From NCBI GenBank assembly GCA_033296885.1, contig MU863902.1:241320-305319 (forward strand): a stretch of 64,000 bases of DNA. Reading direction: 5' to 3'. Positions 1 to 11,723 of this stretch are shown in pieces. The stretch's first letter is position 1. Each line of letters opens with the position of its first letter. Both the position numbers and the translations under genes were made by a program. Under the pieces are notes generated by a model. That model saw only the letters and a program-made list of their open reading frames with translations. It made no database searches and was not told the origin of the DNA. This DNA comes from Triangularia verruculosa (lineage: Eukaryota; Ascomycota; Sordariomycetes; Sordariales; Podosporaceae).

Positions 1-1429
1 CCCGGGTAGGCTAGTTCGATTCCCGGGGTGCAGAAGTTGAGGAGGTAGTTTAGGTAGAAGAGGAGGTGGGTTTGAGGGATGTTAGGGGAGGCGTGGTGGA
101 AGAGGGTGGAGAGGAGGTGGGAGGCGCGGGTGGGCAGGGTGGACATGGAGCCGGCGGTTAGGAGGTTGGTGTAGATGTATTTGAAGAGGTGTGCAGGGGT
201 GGGGAGGTTGGAGGGAGAGAGGGGAACAGTTGTGTCTATGGATTTAGCGTCTTCAAGGAGGATGGTCTGGTGGAAGGAGATGACTTCCCGGAGGGGAACT
301 TCGGGTTCTAGGCCCACTTTGCGGAAGACTTCGTTCATAGCGGTAGGATTGAGGAGGTCCGATGGTGTGGTGGTATGTTCTGATGGCTGGCTGACACCAA
401 GGGCAGTAGCCAAAGAGCTGTTCTCGATTTTGAATGACCCGAGAACTGTGTCTGGGAGAGGCTTGAGGTCTGGGGGTTGAAACCTTCCGAGAGCTTTGGG
501 GCTTGTCCACAGCTTGACGCTGTAGTGCTTCCTCCAGATATCGGATTCGATGTTGAAAAAGAGCTTAAAGGTGTGGTACGTCAACTTCTGAACCGTGTCA
601 TGGTGGCCACCAACGGTGAAGTGGGAGAGGGCAATATGGACAAGCTGAACATGAAAGTAGGCTTTCGTTTCCGAGAATGGTTGCAGGCCCGAGTCCCCAG
701 ACGCCCTTATACGCATGAACTCCTGACGTAGTGCATCAAAACCTCGCTCGATGAACCAGCTCCTCCGCCTGGTTTCGCCCTCACGCAGATATCGCTGGAC
801 CATGGCAAAGGCCATGTTGAGATAGCGCTCGTGTTCAAATGGCTCCGGTGCTGTGTTGTTGCCAACCCCAAAGATTGACTTTGGAGCTTTACTGGGTGGC
901 TCAAGCGGCTTGATGTCGGGCAAAACATAGTATCGCTGAAAGTAGTCCTGGCTTTGGAGATACACCGTATAGTACTCATCTATCAGTTTGGGGTTGAGCA
1001 ACTCCGGGCGGATTTCCCGCACCAAGATGAACGGTGGCGGGAAGCACCAGTTTGGGTCCCGGTACACGTTACTCGCTGGGTCGATGCCCTGTTTGACCTG
1101 GTAGAACCAAAACACTGTCTTTGTTCTGGACCGTATTAGTTTGTGATCAGACTTTGATGCCGTTCAAAACCTTACCGAGACTCGGATTGATGCTGCAGTA
1201 TGGATGTATGCTGCCTGGAATAATCCATCTTTGCTGCAAAGTCACTCGCTATTTCAACAAGACCTCGGTCTTCGTTTTCAGGAAGAAGCAGGGTCAGATA
1301 GACCATCTGAAGGTAGTCCTGGTGCCTCCATGGAGTGATCTTGCCGTCGATGAATCCATTCCAAATTTCGTTCACAGGTCGTGGGTCTTCCTCTATGGCC
1401 TCTGAACCCTGAGTCTTAGCAGGACGCAT
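1..1429 (-). CDS. Unknown conserved-looking protein, 3' end cut by window edge
   Basis: I do not recognise the family. Exon 1 runs from the ATG at 1429 down to 1176, a 50-bp intron occupies 1126-1175 (GTAAGG donor, CTAAT branch site, AG acceptor), and exon 2 stays open from 1125 to the left edge. Exon 1 contributes 254 nt and joins in phase, giving about 460 residues so far. The predicted protein is soluble: I see no signal peptide, membrane segment or repeat. It is rich in aromatic residues early on (for example NGFIDGKITPWRHQDYLQM and DPNWCFPPPFILVREIRPEL) and more Pro/Thr-rich later. An upstream in-frame ATG at 1486 would add 19 residues, but MRPAK at 1429 looks the more natural start. The stop lies outside the window. 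Confidence 0.6.
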
Positions 1430-1675
1430 GTTGTTCGAAATTGCGGCAGAGTAATGAAAATGGAGCAGTAGGTAGGTAGGTGACAAGATGTCACTCAGTA
1501 AGAGCCTTTATGCAGAATGAAAGAAAGAACAGATACGATGGTTGCGCGTCCTTTTGATGGTGTCTCATGCCACTACGCAAAGGATACCCAAACAGGAACA
1601 GGCCAACAAGGCTGCCTAGAACACCAACCCCTTGAAAATCGCACACTCACGATTGGCTAAGCGGCAGCCAAGCGG

Positions 1676-2286
1676 CTATAAGAAACCTCCCCCGGCCAAA
1701 GCCAGGTTCCCCAGAGTCCCGTAAAGACCCACAGTCAACGTCACTTGGTTTGTGAGGCTTGAGAGAATCGCGACTGGTAGAGAAGATGTGTCTTTGGTGA
1801 GGAAGCCGACAACGCGGGTGGCGACCCAGACCGGGTTTTCGTCAGACGTGTACGTGTTAGTCACCGGGGCATGCAGACATCAAAACGGAATGGATGCTCA
1901 CACCAACGCAGTGTCCCGCTTGTCGTGAGAGAAGACGAAGATCACGGTGATGTTCAGAAGAACAAGTATACCCTTGAGGTCGGCGGCACTCGCGGCGGCA
2001 CTGTAGTTGCCGTCTGGCGGAATGGATGAATCTCCGGCTCCGCGGTTATCGGGGGCGATGACGGTGAAGGATCGGCAAGGATGGGGCGAGTCCATTGCCA
2101 TGTCAAGCTGTATTAGGGGTTGCCGTGAATGAGTAACAAAGGGGCCCCGCTACTAGCATAGCGGAAGTGTGTCGATACATTCTGCAGAGCGACTCTCCCA
2201 TGCGCCCAGTCATCCCACTTGGTAAGAGAGACAGCTGACCTTGCGAATAGAGTCGTTACCAGTGTAATGGCCGTTGATAGCTTCAT
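1676..2286 (-). pseudogene. Decayed secreted alpha/beta-hydrolase (epoxide-hydrolase-like)
   Basis: The remnant starts at 2286 with a good signal peptide (MKLSTAITLVTTLFARSAVS). Typical fold motifs follow: the oxyanion-hole segment LLLIHGNP, the strand-3 region SFTVIAPDNRGAGDSS, and a nucleophile-elbow-like SHDK near 1915. The reading frame is broken. A TAA follows LLLIHGNP, where relatives usually carry a glutamine. A frameshift separates ILAD from SFTVIAP near 2060. After SHDK the sequence drops out of homology and resumes at 1864 with DENPVWVATRVVGFL, which resembles the C-terminal segment after the catalytic histidine. Most of the cap region and the His motif are therefore missing. The CAA-to-TAA change is a C-to-T transition, compatible with RIP or simple decay. 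An active hydrolase is not possible as written. Confidence 0.6.
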
Positions 2287-3251
2287 TTTGTCGAGACTGT
2301 GAAGGGGTTGTTGGGACTGGTGGTGAAAGTAGGTATCAGAAAGAGAGAGTTGAGTTGTACGGGTGATATACCTACATATACTCGAGAAGTATGGGTCAGC
2401 GGCTTGAAGCGATGATTAATGGACAATCTTAGTGTTTGCTATCGGTCATTGCTTACGCCCGAGTCTACACCCGACCATTTGCCTCCCAAGACGAAGCAGA
2501 TGATGATCAGCAGTCGTGTGGCCGGTTGGCCGATGGGAGATATCTAGGTAGCTACATTGCATTTATAATTGTGTTGGCACAGGGTCGGCTAGGTAACTGC
2601 AATGAGATAGTTAGCGGTGCGGTTGGGGTCGAAAAGGGAACACGTGCTGAAGTGGACTGCTCCGACAGCCAATCGTGATTTGTCGGGACTGCTTTACCGC
2701 AAGACCGGGCCGACACCTGTCAGGCGATTCGGATAGTGTAAGAAGAATGCAACAGGCTGCACGATACCGACTGTCAGCACTTTGTTTCCGTGTCGAGGCC
2801 TGGTAGTGGGTGACGCGGGATGTCGAAGCATTGGCCACCGTCCAGCCTCAGCCTGTCGCTTGCTGCAGTTCAGCTGTCCCTTGTTGTCGATGGCTTCCGC
2901 TTTGAGACAGACGAGCACAACATCTTGGACTTGGCTTGCATTGCTTGCCATTGAACACCACGACAGCGAATGAAAAGAAAGAAAGGCGCATTCATCGCAG
3001 GCGGCAAACATGATGTCGCCCATGCATCAAGGCGCCAGAAGGATCCCTCCAGCAGCCATGTCGGTTTGTGATTCGTTCCAGAGCCAGCTGAAAGACGGTG
3101 CATTTTCCGGTCGATTATCGTCAAGTGAGGGGTTCGATGGATGGGCCACAGACATGGCTAGGGGGCTCCCCATAAGTCAAGAAGAAACCCCCGAGGTTGA
3201 GGTCTCGAAGCTGTCAATGAAGGCCATCGGCTTGCTCAAAGACACGACAAG
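2287..3251. other. Intergenic, no supported gene
   Basis: Only short overlapping reading frames in several phases, none with a recognisable motif or a sensible splice pattern. The right half is presumably the promoter and 5' leader of the laccase that starts at 3252. Confidence 0.5.
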
Positions 3252-5504
3252 ATGGGTTTCTTCAAGGATTGTCTTGATTTTCTCAGTTACGTTGCAGTGA
3301 CGCCTTTCTCCTCCCTCGGTGGGATTCTCTCCCACCAGAAACCAGTCTTCAATCCTACCAGCCTCCGAACATATGGCGAGTCAGACTTTGCCAATGCCTA
3401 TCGTCCTCAACTCAAGCCCCAGGACTGCTACTATCCTGGGCTCCGTGGAATTGGATACAAACCATGCAACGACATCTCCAGAACGTGCTGGCTGAGACGA
3501 AAGGGATACAAGGACTATGGTATCAACGATGACTGTCTGTTTCTCTCCCCCGATCTGTTCAACCATCATGAAACTAACAATTTTTCAGACGAGGTTACTA
3601 CCCCCATGGGCGTCACACGGGAGTACTGGCTGGAAGTCGATCGAGCTGATGTAAGCGCCATCTGTTAGAGACACCCTATCGCATGCTCCGCTGACCGAAA
3701 CCACAGCTCAGACCCGATGGTCAGCCCAAAATCAATGGGGTTGCTCTCAACGGCACTTATCCCGGGCCCGCCATTGAGGCCTGCTGGGGTGATAATATTG
3801 TTGTTCATGTCAGAAACAAATATCGTGACAATGGAACAACCATTCATTGGCATGGTCTTCGTCAGCTGTACTCCAATGAAATGGACGGTGTCAACGGTGT
3901 CACGCAATGTCCAATCGCTTATGGGGAAGAATACACCTACAGCTTTAGGGCAAGGCAATACGGACATACCTGGTATCACTCGCACTATTCTCTTCAATAT
4001 CCCGATGGTGTTGCCGGTCCACTCATCATTCACGGGCCCGGCAGTGCTGAGTGGGACATTGACAATGGTCCTATTATGGTTTCCGACTGGCTCTACAACA
4101 CTTCATTTGCTGCCTTCAACTGCGAGGCGTACGAATGCGGCACTGAGACTCCTCCCAAGGCGGACAATATTGTTGTCAATGGCATTGGTGCCTTCAAACA
4201 GCGCAATGGCAAGTGGACCGACAATTATTTCATGACTCTCTTCAAGCCTGGCAAAAAACATTTGCTTAGGCTTATCAACGGCTCTTCATCTTCAAGCTTT
4301 GTGTTTTCAATCGACAATCACACCATGACTGTTATCGCCAGTGACTTTGTTGCCATCAAGCCGTACACCACCAAGTCCCTTTTGCTGGGCATCGGTCTGT
4401 TACCCTTCCATTTTTGCTACGCAATGTGTTGTTAATGTTGCTGCAGGCCAAAGATACACCGTCGTCGTAGAAGCCAACCAAAAGCCAAGCAACTACTGGA
4501 TGCGCACCACACCAGCAGCAGGCTGCAGCTCCTTCCGCAAGAATGAAAAGAAAGAGTTCACCCAGGTCAAAGAAACCACCTCCTTCATCGTCTACGAAGG
4601 CGCACCCTATGTTCCACACCCTGACAAGACCTCGGTCAAGAACCAAGGCGTGACAGACACTTGCATCGACGAATCCCACATCAGCCAAGACAGATTGAAA
4701 CCCATCGTCCCCTGGGAAGTCTCAAAGAAGCCCATCAACGACGTCTCTCGAGATTCCTTCACGGCAGGCTACGAGACGAAGGCCAACCCCAAACTCTACC
4801 CCCAGCTACCCTTCAAACACTGGCTGCTGGCGAATGGCTCCCACTCGCAGCCTCTTTGGGTGAATTTCAGTCAACCGACCATCCTCGACCCGTTCCTCAC
4901 CCGGACTTCTCATCCATCACTCGGTGTAAGCTTTCCCCGCTCCTTTTCCCTTTACCACCTACCCAGTAACAGCCACACTAACCCCCCTGTGAAAAGTCGA
5001 ACAATCCAACGGCTTCGTCTACCTCATCGTCGACGGCCAGTTCCTCTTCAACCCAAACCCCAACTTCACAAGCATCGCCACCGGCCACCCGATCCACCTA
5101 CACGGCTCCGATTTTGTTATCTTGAACCAAGACTGGAAGCCATATGACCCAGTCAAATCTCCCAAAGACTTCAAGTTCGACAACCCTGCAAGAAGGGACA
5201 CCGCCCTCCTGCCGAGCGGAGGGTATCTCGCGCTTGCGTTCAAGCCTGACAACCCGGGCGCCTGGCTGATGCATTGCCACATTGCTTGGCATGCCAGCTC
5301 TGGTATGTCTTTTGCCTTTCCGTATATTTGATGGTGCAGTGGCTGACAGGATGGGTGATAACAGGGCTGGCACTACAGCTCGTGGTAAGGCCCAGAGAAA
5401 TTCCGGATTTCAATGGTGACTTGTCGTACGTCGACAAGAAGTGTGAGGCTTGGAGAAAGTGGGACCGCCGAGATCCAATTGTACAGACTGATTCCGGGAT
5501 TTGA
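3252..5504 (+). CDS. Asco-laccase (multicopper oxidase)
   Basis: Six exons (3252-3534, 3589-3650, 3707-4394, 4447-4923, 4997-5302, 5365-5504) sum to 1956 nt, giving 651 residues. All four copper-binding signatures are present: HWHGLRQ near residue 162, GHTWYHSHYSLQ near 202, HPIHLHG near 534 and HCHIAWH at 596-602. The last holds the type-1 copper Cys, with Leu at the usual axial position. The chain ends exactly in DSGI, the conserved C-terminal tail of ascomycete laccases that plugs the solvent channel. Laccases oxidise phenols while reducing oxygen to water, and act outside the cell. The N-terminus (MGFFKDCLDFLSYVAVTPFS) is only a weak signal peptide, so the true start could differ. Two introns use the unusual donor GTCTGT. 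The gene converges on the CBM1-bearing gene at 5729. Confidence 0.9.
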
Positions 5505-5728
5505 TCGTTTACCACGATACGGAACAGAGGGGCAAGTTTCAACAACGGGGCAACTCTTACGCGATATCTATGCAAGTTTGAATGGTAATATCTGTGATGA
5601 TTGTATGCAGATTTCTATGTTTTATGTACGACGCAAGGTGCTATTTACAGTGAATCTTCTTCTAACCCCCCTCAACCTCACGATTAGACCCGCTCATGCA
5701 TGCCAGGGCCCTATCTCACCTCCCCCGT

Positions 5729-7014
5729 TTACAAGCACTGAGAATACCACTGGTTCTGCGCCTGGCAAGTCGACCCGGAGGCACAAGCAGTGCACCCGCT
5801 CCAGCCCTGGCCCCCACATTGTGCCCATTTCTGCAGCGAGCAACCGCCGTTTCCAGGATTAGGCACGGGAGTAGGCTGAGTAGGAGTCTGGGTGTTGCCG
5901 CCACCGCCGTTACCAGGGTTGGGGTTGGAAACGCCAGGCTGAGGACCGGTAATCTCAACGTTACCCGGCAGGCGATTAAAAGGACCGTCAATGCTCTCGG
6001 CCACCTTCTGGTTCTGTCTGCACTGGTTGCCAGTACCGATGCTCTGGGTCTTGAGCTGGGGGCAGTAAAAGTCGCAGTTGGCGTCCATGGCGCGCTGGAG
6101 GGAGTCGCCCTTCCAGCCAAAGACGTAGTCACCGTGGGTGCCGTAGCCCGTGTAATCGCCATAAGACCAGACGAAGGGTTGGGAGTCGTCCTCGGGCCAG
6201 AGGCTGCGGTCGTTGAAGCGGCGGGTGTCCCAGAGGACCTCGAAGAAGAGCTGGGGAATGCGGACGGGGTGGGAGGCAGGGCAAGGGCCGCCGGATTCAA
6301 AGGTCCCGCTACTGGGGTACGCCACGTGGGAAGTGTGGTCGGGGGGATCGAGCGTCTTGCCGTCCCAGCAGGTTGGGAAGCGAACGTTGCTCATGATGCC
6401 TTCACGGCAAGGCTGCTTGGGCATGTCGGTGGTCTCGCCAGTGCGGGTCGAGAGGGTCTCGAGGCAGGTGAAGGTCATTTGGCGGTAGCGAGAGGCCTCG
6501 GCACGAGTGCGATACATGGGGTTACCGACTATCATGCGGAATCCGGGTTGGAATGCCGTGGGCTTGTGGCTTTGGTAGGTAGCCGTGTAGTACACGGTCA
6601 TGCCACCGCCACGAGCGCCGTCGAAGTCGACGTTTGGCCGCTGCGGGACGCGGATCAAGGTGCCGTTGCGGGCACGGAAATAAAGGATGGCGGTCCAGTA
6701 GTTGGAAAAATCCTCAGAGAATGTGCAGGTTGTGCAAGTGGCCTCCTCACCGATATTGTGTCGGTTAGGGTCCATGGTCACGTTGAACATGTTGCCACCG
6801 ACGATCTGGTGAACGTGAGGGGACTGGGAAGCGCCTGGGAAGACGAGGCTGTGATGATCTGTCAGCATGCGGCTCTATCATGTTCAGCTTCAGCGGAGTC
6901 GTACGGATCGAGACGCTCAGTCACGAGCTCTGAGCAAGAGAATCGAAGAACGGCATGGACGCTCGGGGCGCCAGCCAACGCCACGACGGCGGCAAGGATG
7001 TTGCGGGAGTGCAT
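5729..7014 (-). CDS. Secreted DUF1996 protein with C-terminal CBM1
   Basis: Exon 1 is 7014-6905, the intron 6849-6904 and exon 2 6848-5729. The total is 1230 nt, 409 residues. The order is a signal peptide (MHSRNILAAVVALAGAPSVHA), then a DUF1996 domain beginning RFSCSELVTERLDP and continuing with SPHVHQIVGGNMFNVTMDP, then a Pro/Gly/Thr/Asn-rich linker, then a fungal cellulose-binding module (CBM1) in the last 37 residues with the usual Cys and aromatic pattern (WAQCGGQGWSGC). DUF1996 has no established activity that I know of. The CBM1 implies that the protein is secreted onto cellulose. An in-frame ATG further upstream (7083) would hide the signal peptide behind 23 residues, so I chose 7014. 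It sits tail-to-tail with the laccase, 224 bp apart. Confidence 0.9.
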
Positions 7015-8705
7015 CTTGATCGTGACACTTGGTATATCCAACTTGAGGAGGTTCGATATCCTGTTTGCTCCTTGACCACTCATCCAGACTTTTGACGTCC
7101 AGCAGGGCGATCAGCCATCTTATATCCTCTTCTGACCCATGGACCCTTCCAATCTTCCCCCCCGCTCTGTCTGTCAAGCATATGATTTCACTTCGCCGCT
7201 TTCTCCCCGCCCGAGGCATCCTGCCAATGAAGTCTGGTACTCGAGTTCTGGTTCACTGTCACGGCATGGCGTCCAGCATGAGGTGACAACGAACAATGGA
7301 AGCATCCGTGCTTCGGCGAGAATCCGACCAAGGTAGCGTTGGCTCTGGAACAAAAGAAGCCGAGAGTAAGTAGCTTTGTGGGGTCAGTTCGCTTTCGGCT
7401 GATCACGTTGTCGCAGTCAGATACATTAGCCGTCCTTCGACCAACAACAACAGCACGAGAGGCTCAGAAGTCAGAACCTTCTTTGGACCCCCAAGACATC
7501 AGGATGCGGGGGTACGGCGACAAGGGCTCGCTAGGGCGAAATCCGGGGTCGGGGCGGGTTCAACCAAGTTTCCCACGTGTCTCCCGCAGCTCGCATGTCG
7601 ACTGCCGTGCTTTTTGGCCCTGAAAGCGGTAGCGATTCTCGTTAATGTTGTATTACGCCAGGATTCCACTATCCCGGTCAGGTCTTATTCGGCATAACGC
7701 GGCCCATACCTTCCACTTTGAGTCCGGAGTATCTTCCCCGCCCACGTCGACACTGCTGCGTACAACATAGTCCGTGTGGGCCTTTGCCCAGCGGTAGACG
7801 GCGTCTTAGTCGGTGACAGCTCAAATTCCCCGAATCACGAGTAGAGAAATGCACGCTAGAAATGTGCTGGTCGACTGAGGCTTGGTATCATCGCGCTGAG
7901 AGTGAGGTGTTGCTGCCCATGATGTCCAGCGTCTATTCAGGCTTTTTGCCCGTGGCAACCTTGTAAGGCAACAGGAACAGAAGCCACTCGTCTCGGCAGC
8001 TGCCACAGTAGCTGTTGTTGTTCCTAGAACATCTCTCGAAGGCGGCTGGGAAGCAGAAAACGCAGGCTCGCGCGAGGACCGTCACCCAACAACGTGGGCA
8101 TGAGGCAGGGGATGCGGATAAATTCACAATACCGACGCTGGAATGCCACTGAAACCCAGGTGATGGTGTATTTGCTGTTTTACATAAGGTAGCCCATGTG
8201 ACAATGTATTGAGTCGCCGGGCGCCTACATAGCTGTTGGCACACCCGTGTGGCCTATCAGGCTTCCTGGTACTGTCCCTTGGCAAACGACAAAATCCGGG
8301 CTACAATGAGCTTGGAGTTGATGATGGGATCTGGCGGTTATTTACACATATTGCCTCGAGATGAAGCGTTCCTGCAGAGAACAATCAAACATTTTCCAGA
8401 ACTTCGCTGGGTATCGCGGATGAAACCTCCGTCGATCCTTGATATTGCGGTAATATACGTATTCCGGGTTCGGCGTCTTCTCTTCTTTGAATGATGACGG
8501 CGTGGCTGGAAGTGTGGTGGGTATTCATTAGTAGAGATCGGAGTTATCGGCTCGTTTGGCGAACTGTCATCTTGAGCTGCGTGGGATACCATGCACGAAA
8601 AGACATGATGCCCTCCGCCCGACGCTAGGCTTCAGCTTGCAAACATCAACCGTAAGCGAAGGCGGCGGGACTGACTCCTTCCATCTCCTTCTAGAAGAAA
8701 GTCGA
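7015..8705. other. Intergenic, no supported gene
   Basis: About 1.7 kb between two minus-strand genes. Reading frames of up to about 100 codons occur on both strands, but none has recognisable motifs, a good intron pattern or coding-like composition. The left end should hold the promoter of the DUF1996-CBM1 gene. Confidence 0.5.
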
Positions 8706-9959
8706 TCACAGGGTCTTGAAGAAGGTCAGGATTTCTCGAACGACAGCCTCGGGCTGCTCTTGCTGTACCCAGTGCCCAGCCCCCTCGACCAATGTTGCCC
8801 CCCTGAACATTCCCTTCTTGACCCAATCCTCATTTTCGTATCCTTGTAAAGCTCCAGGTTGTTGATAGTTCCCCCAGTCCTTGACCCCACTGATGAATGC
8901 TACTGGAACCTCGATCTTCTTGCCAGAAAATAGCCACATGTCGGCCGCGGCGTTCTTATTATCCTCCACCCCCACGGTTTGTGCTCGATACCAGTTCAGC
9001 GCACCTTGAAAGCCAGTTCGCTTCCATTCAGCGCAGTATACCTCCATCTCGTTCTTGCTCAGCCATTTTTCCGTCTTGGATGTGTCTTCTCCCTCCATAT
9101 TCTCCTCAACCATCGTTGGCATAGTTTGGTCTCGGCGCATGATGTAGTATTCGGGCATCTTCGCCAGCTGGTCTGCTGTCCAGGTTTCCAGTGGATAAGG
9201 CTCTTCCTTGTCCCAATCAGCCGACTTGAGATGAAAGTAGCCCCTGAGAAAGGCCTCGAGCCCTTGTGGTGGCGAGTCCCAGTCCTTGGCGGCCGCGGCA
9301 GAGGAGTTGTACCACTTGTAGTGTTTCCTAGGCGGAGAAAGGCCGATCAGATCCGTGTGTATGTTTTTTCCGCTCTTCACACTGCTTTGTGGAGGATTTG
9401 AGGGAGGATGGTAAGGGTGGCTCATGTGAATGGTAGATAAAAACATGTCTGGCCGTATCAAGGCCGCCATGGCAGAACTGACGGCTCCAAAATCGTGCCC
9501 AATGATACAATGCACCTGTGTATAACCCAGCTTGTACACTAGACACACCAGGTCGCGTACAAGGTTAGTCAAAGCATAGTTGGCTAAATCAGTTTCCTCG
9601 AAATCTTTCCGAGGCCAGCCAGTGGTTCGGCCATATCCACGCTGGTCGGGGGCTACACAGAAATAACCTGCTTCAACGACAGCGGGCAGGATCTTGCGCC
9701 ATGAATAAGCAAGTTCCGGATAGCCATGTGTGAACAGAACGAGAGGGTTTCCAGGCTTTCCAGCTTTGAGGATGTGGAAGTTGAGTCCACAAGATGGCGT
9801 GCAGTCGATGTAGTCTTCAGTGACGCCATCAGGCAATGGAAGTGGGGAAAATGCACTTGGAGTTGTGGTCATGATAGCTGAAAACTTGTTTGTGTCTTTT
9901 GTTCCTGTGAGATATTTTTCTTGCAACTCGACGATGATGTCTTGTTGCGCCGTCGTCAC
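8706..9959 (-). CDS. Soluble epoxide hydrolase (alpha/beta-hydrolase fold)
   Basis: Intronless, 417 residues. Motifs match cytosolic epoxide hydrolases: the oxyanion-hole HGYPE at 78-82, PDQRGYGRT at 104-112, the nucleophile motif GHDFGA with Asp156, a candidate lid tyrosine in LNWYRAQT, and the catalytic His396 in GAGHWVQQEQPE. The reaction is opening of an epoxide to a vicinal diol through an alkyl-enzyme intermediate on the Asp; the natural substrate cannot be read from sequence. No signal peptide is present, so it is probably cytosolic or peroxisomal, although the C-terminus (KTL) is not a canonical peroxisomal signal. A second in-frame ATG at residue 30 (MTTTPSAFSPLPLPDG) matches the usual start of family members and could be the real one. 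Confidence 0.9.
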   Translation of the reverse strand: MTTAQQDIIVELQEKYLTGTKDTNKFSAIMTTTPSAFSPLPLPDGVTEDYIDCTPSCGLNFHILKAGKPGNPLVLFTHGYPELAYSWRKILPAVVEAGYFCVAPDQRGYGRTTGWPRKDFEETDLANYALTNLVRDLVCLVYKLGYTQVHCIIGHDFGAVSSAMAALIRPDMFLSTIHMSHPYHPPSNPPQSSVKSGKNIHTDLIGLSPPRKHYKWYNSSAAAAKDWDSPPQGLEAFLRGYFHLKSADWDKEEPYPLETWTADQLAKMPEYYIMRRDQTMPTMVEENMEGEDTSKTEKWLSKNEMEVYCAEWKRTGFQGALNWYRAQTVGVEDNKNAAADMWLFSGKKIEVPVAFISGVKDWGNYQQPGALQGYENEDWVKKGMFRGATLVEGAGHWVQQEQPEAVVREILTFFKTL

Positions 9960-11723
9960 TGGTGAGAGGGAAAGTCAGCGGATTGGGCTGGTGATGCCGA
10001 AAGTGGAAACATGTGAAGCCCGTTAGGCCTGACATAACCGACGCCGCGGTAGCGTCTGTGAGACCCCATTGGTGGCAGGCAGCGATCCCGCAATCCAGCT
10101 TGGAATGGCATCTTGTCCAATGATGTCAGTGATGAAAAAGTGCCGAAGATGGTGAAGAAATCAAGACTCCACCAGACACAGCAGGATCTGGTGGGCCGTT
10201 GTCCGGGATTGCGGCTGAGCAAATCTGGGGAAGGCCGTTGGCTGCGACTCAGCTCCCCGCTCATTTTGGCGGGCATTGGCGGGGTTGAGAGGGACCAAAG
10301 AGAGGCTTGAAGTGCATCGTGCTGAGCAGAGATATGTCTCAAACACCAACCAGCGTTCAGAATGCCATCTCGCGACCACGAGCGGATCAACAAAAAAAAA
10401 CAAAGCCGTGGTCCCCTGAAAGAAGGGACGGATACCCCGGAGGTAACTTTATCTTTCTTGAGAAATGACGGGAAGGTGTTCCATTGTTCACAGTCTCAAT
10501 TGCGCCACCTCAGGTTCAGTGTCTGCGTTCCAGAAGAGAAAGCGAGGACCAAGCGGCTGGTCACTTGGCAGTGTCGAATTTCCGTTTTGGATAAATGATT
10601 TGCATCGCGACCGATCTCCTCACCATTGGGCTCCCCCAGCCCCCCAGCCCCGCCTCCCCCAACGCTACTGGTGAACGTTGAAAGACAACAACACAACGTC
10701 AACATAAACATCAGCCACTTCTTTGTACGGTAGCTCACCGCCAGTGAGGTCCTACGCGAGACTCATCCCTTAATTCGTCCCTCTGGTCCCGCAGCCGAGT
10801 GCTCGCTCCCTGCCTGTTCGGGCACAACGTGTGGTCGCCGGGCCAAAAACAGTGCCAAGAGCCAAGCCCAAGCCCTGAGCCTGGACCGCAGCACCGGCCG
10901 TGCCGCACCCGATCCCCCCCCCCCAACAAGAGTCCCAGACGACCAAAACAGAACCATTCGTCTTCAGGTGCCGCACACGCCTCTCTGACATTTTTTATTT
11001 TGCCTTCTCTCTTTTGTCCCAGCCTGCTGTGTTCACTGCATTGTCGCCGTTAAATGCCCTTTGTTGATGCTCCTTCCCCTTGGTGCTGTAGACAAAGAAT
11101 CGCTAAGCCTGCCCTGACTCGGAGATTCCAGCCCTGCGTCGCAACAGACAGACAGACAGACAGACAGATACGGGACCAACAAGAAGTCGATCTTCCCCCT
11201 TTCCCACTGCCAGTTCGCCGAGGTCGGTCCACATATTCACACGCTATCGCTCGAATCCGTTCGTCTCCACTGGTCTGCCCATGCAAGGCCCTGCCAACCA
11301 GGACGTCCCGACCTTCGCGATTCGACCCTGAAAAACCGTCCAGGGACCTACCCGTTCCCTATCCGCCACCGCGTCCGAGGGAGAGTGACATCCCGTAAAT
11401 AGAAGAGCCCATCATAGACGGCAGAATACAAGTCTCTCTTTAGGCAAGGGCGGTCATCACAGACAGAACCAAGTGAGCCGGCGCAACACGGAAAAGCGCT
11501 CTCTCTTCGCTGCTCCGGATACCGTGGACAGCAACTACCACCTTTAACCGACTTCCGCTACGCATCCAAGCCTGCCCCTCGGTTCTGCCGGTGCTCCTCT
11601 GCTCGACACTGTCTGCTCGTTCCATCCGTATCCTCCCTCTCATCATTCCTCGGGACATCGACCACGTCGTCATATACCACGCGAGAGTGACGGGGACCTC
11701 CAATCGCAAAAGCGCCTGGCACC
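9960..11723. other. Intergenic: promoter and long leader of the F-box gene
   Basis: No supported gene. It probably holds the epoxide hydrolase promoter on the left and a long pyrimidine-rich promoter and 5' leader for the F-box/WD40 gene on the right. Notable simple sequence: a run of ten or more C residues near 10915 and the CAGA tract annotated separately. Confidence 0.5.
11145..11168. repeat. (CAGA)6 microsatellite
   Basis: Six perfect CAGA units in the presumed 5' leader of the F-box/WD40 gene, about 550 bp upstream of its ATG. Probably length-variable between strains. Confidence 0.9.

Noticed and set aside
5696..7075. 459-codon plus-strand frame opposite the DUF1996-CBM1 gene
   Set aside because: Antisense shadow of a biased gene; no motifs, and its ends match those of the real gene.
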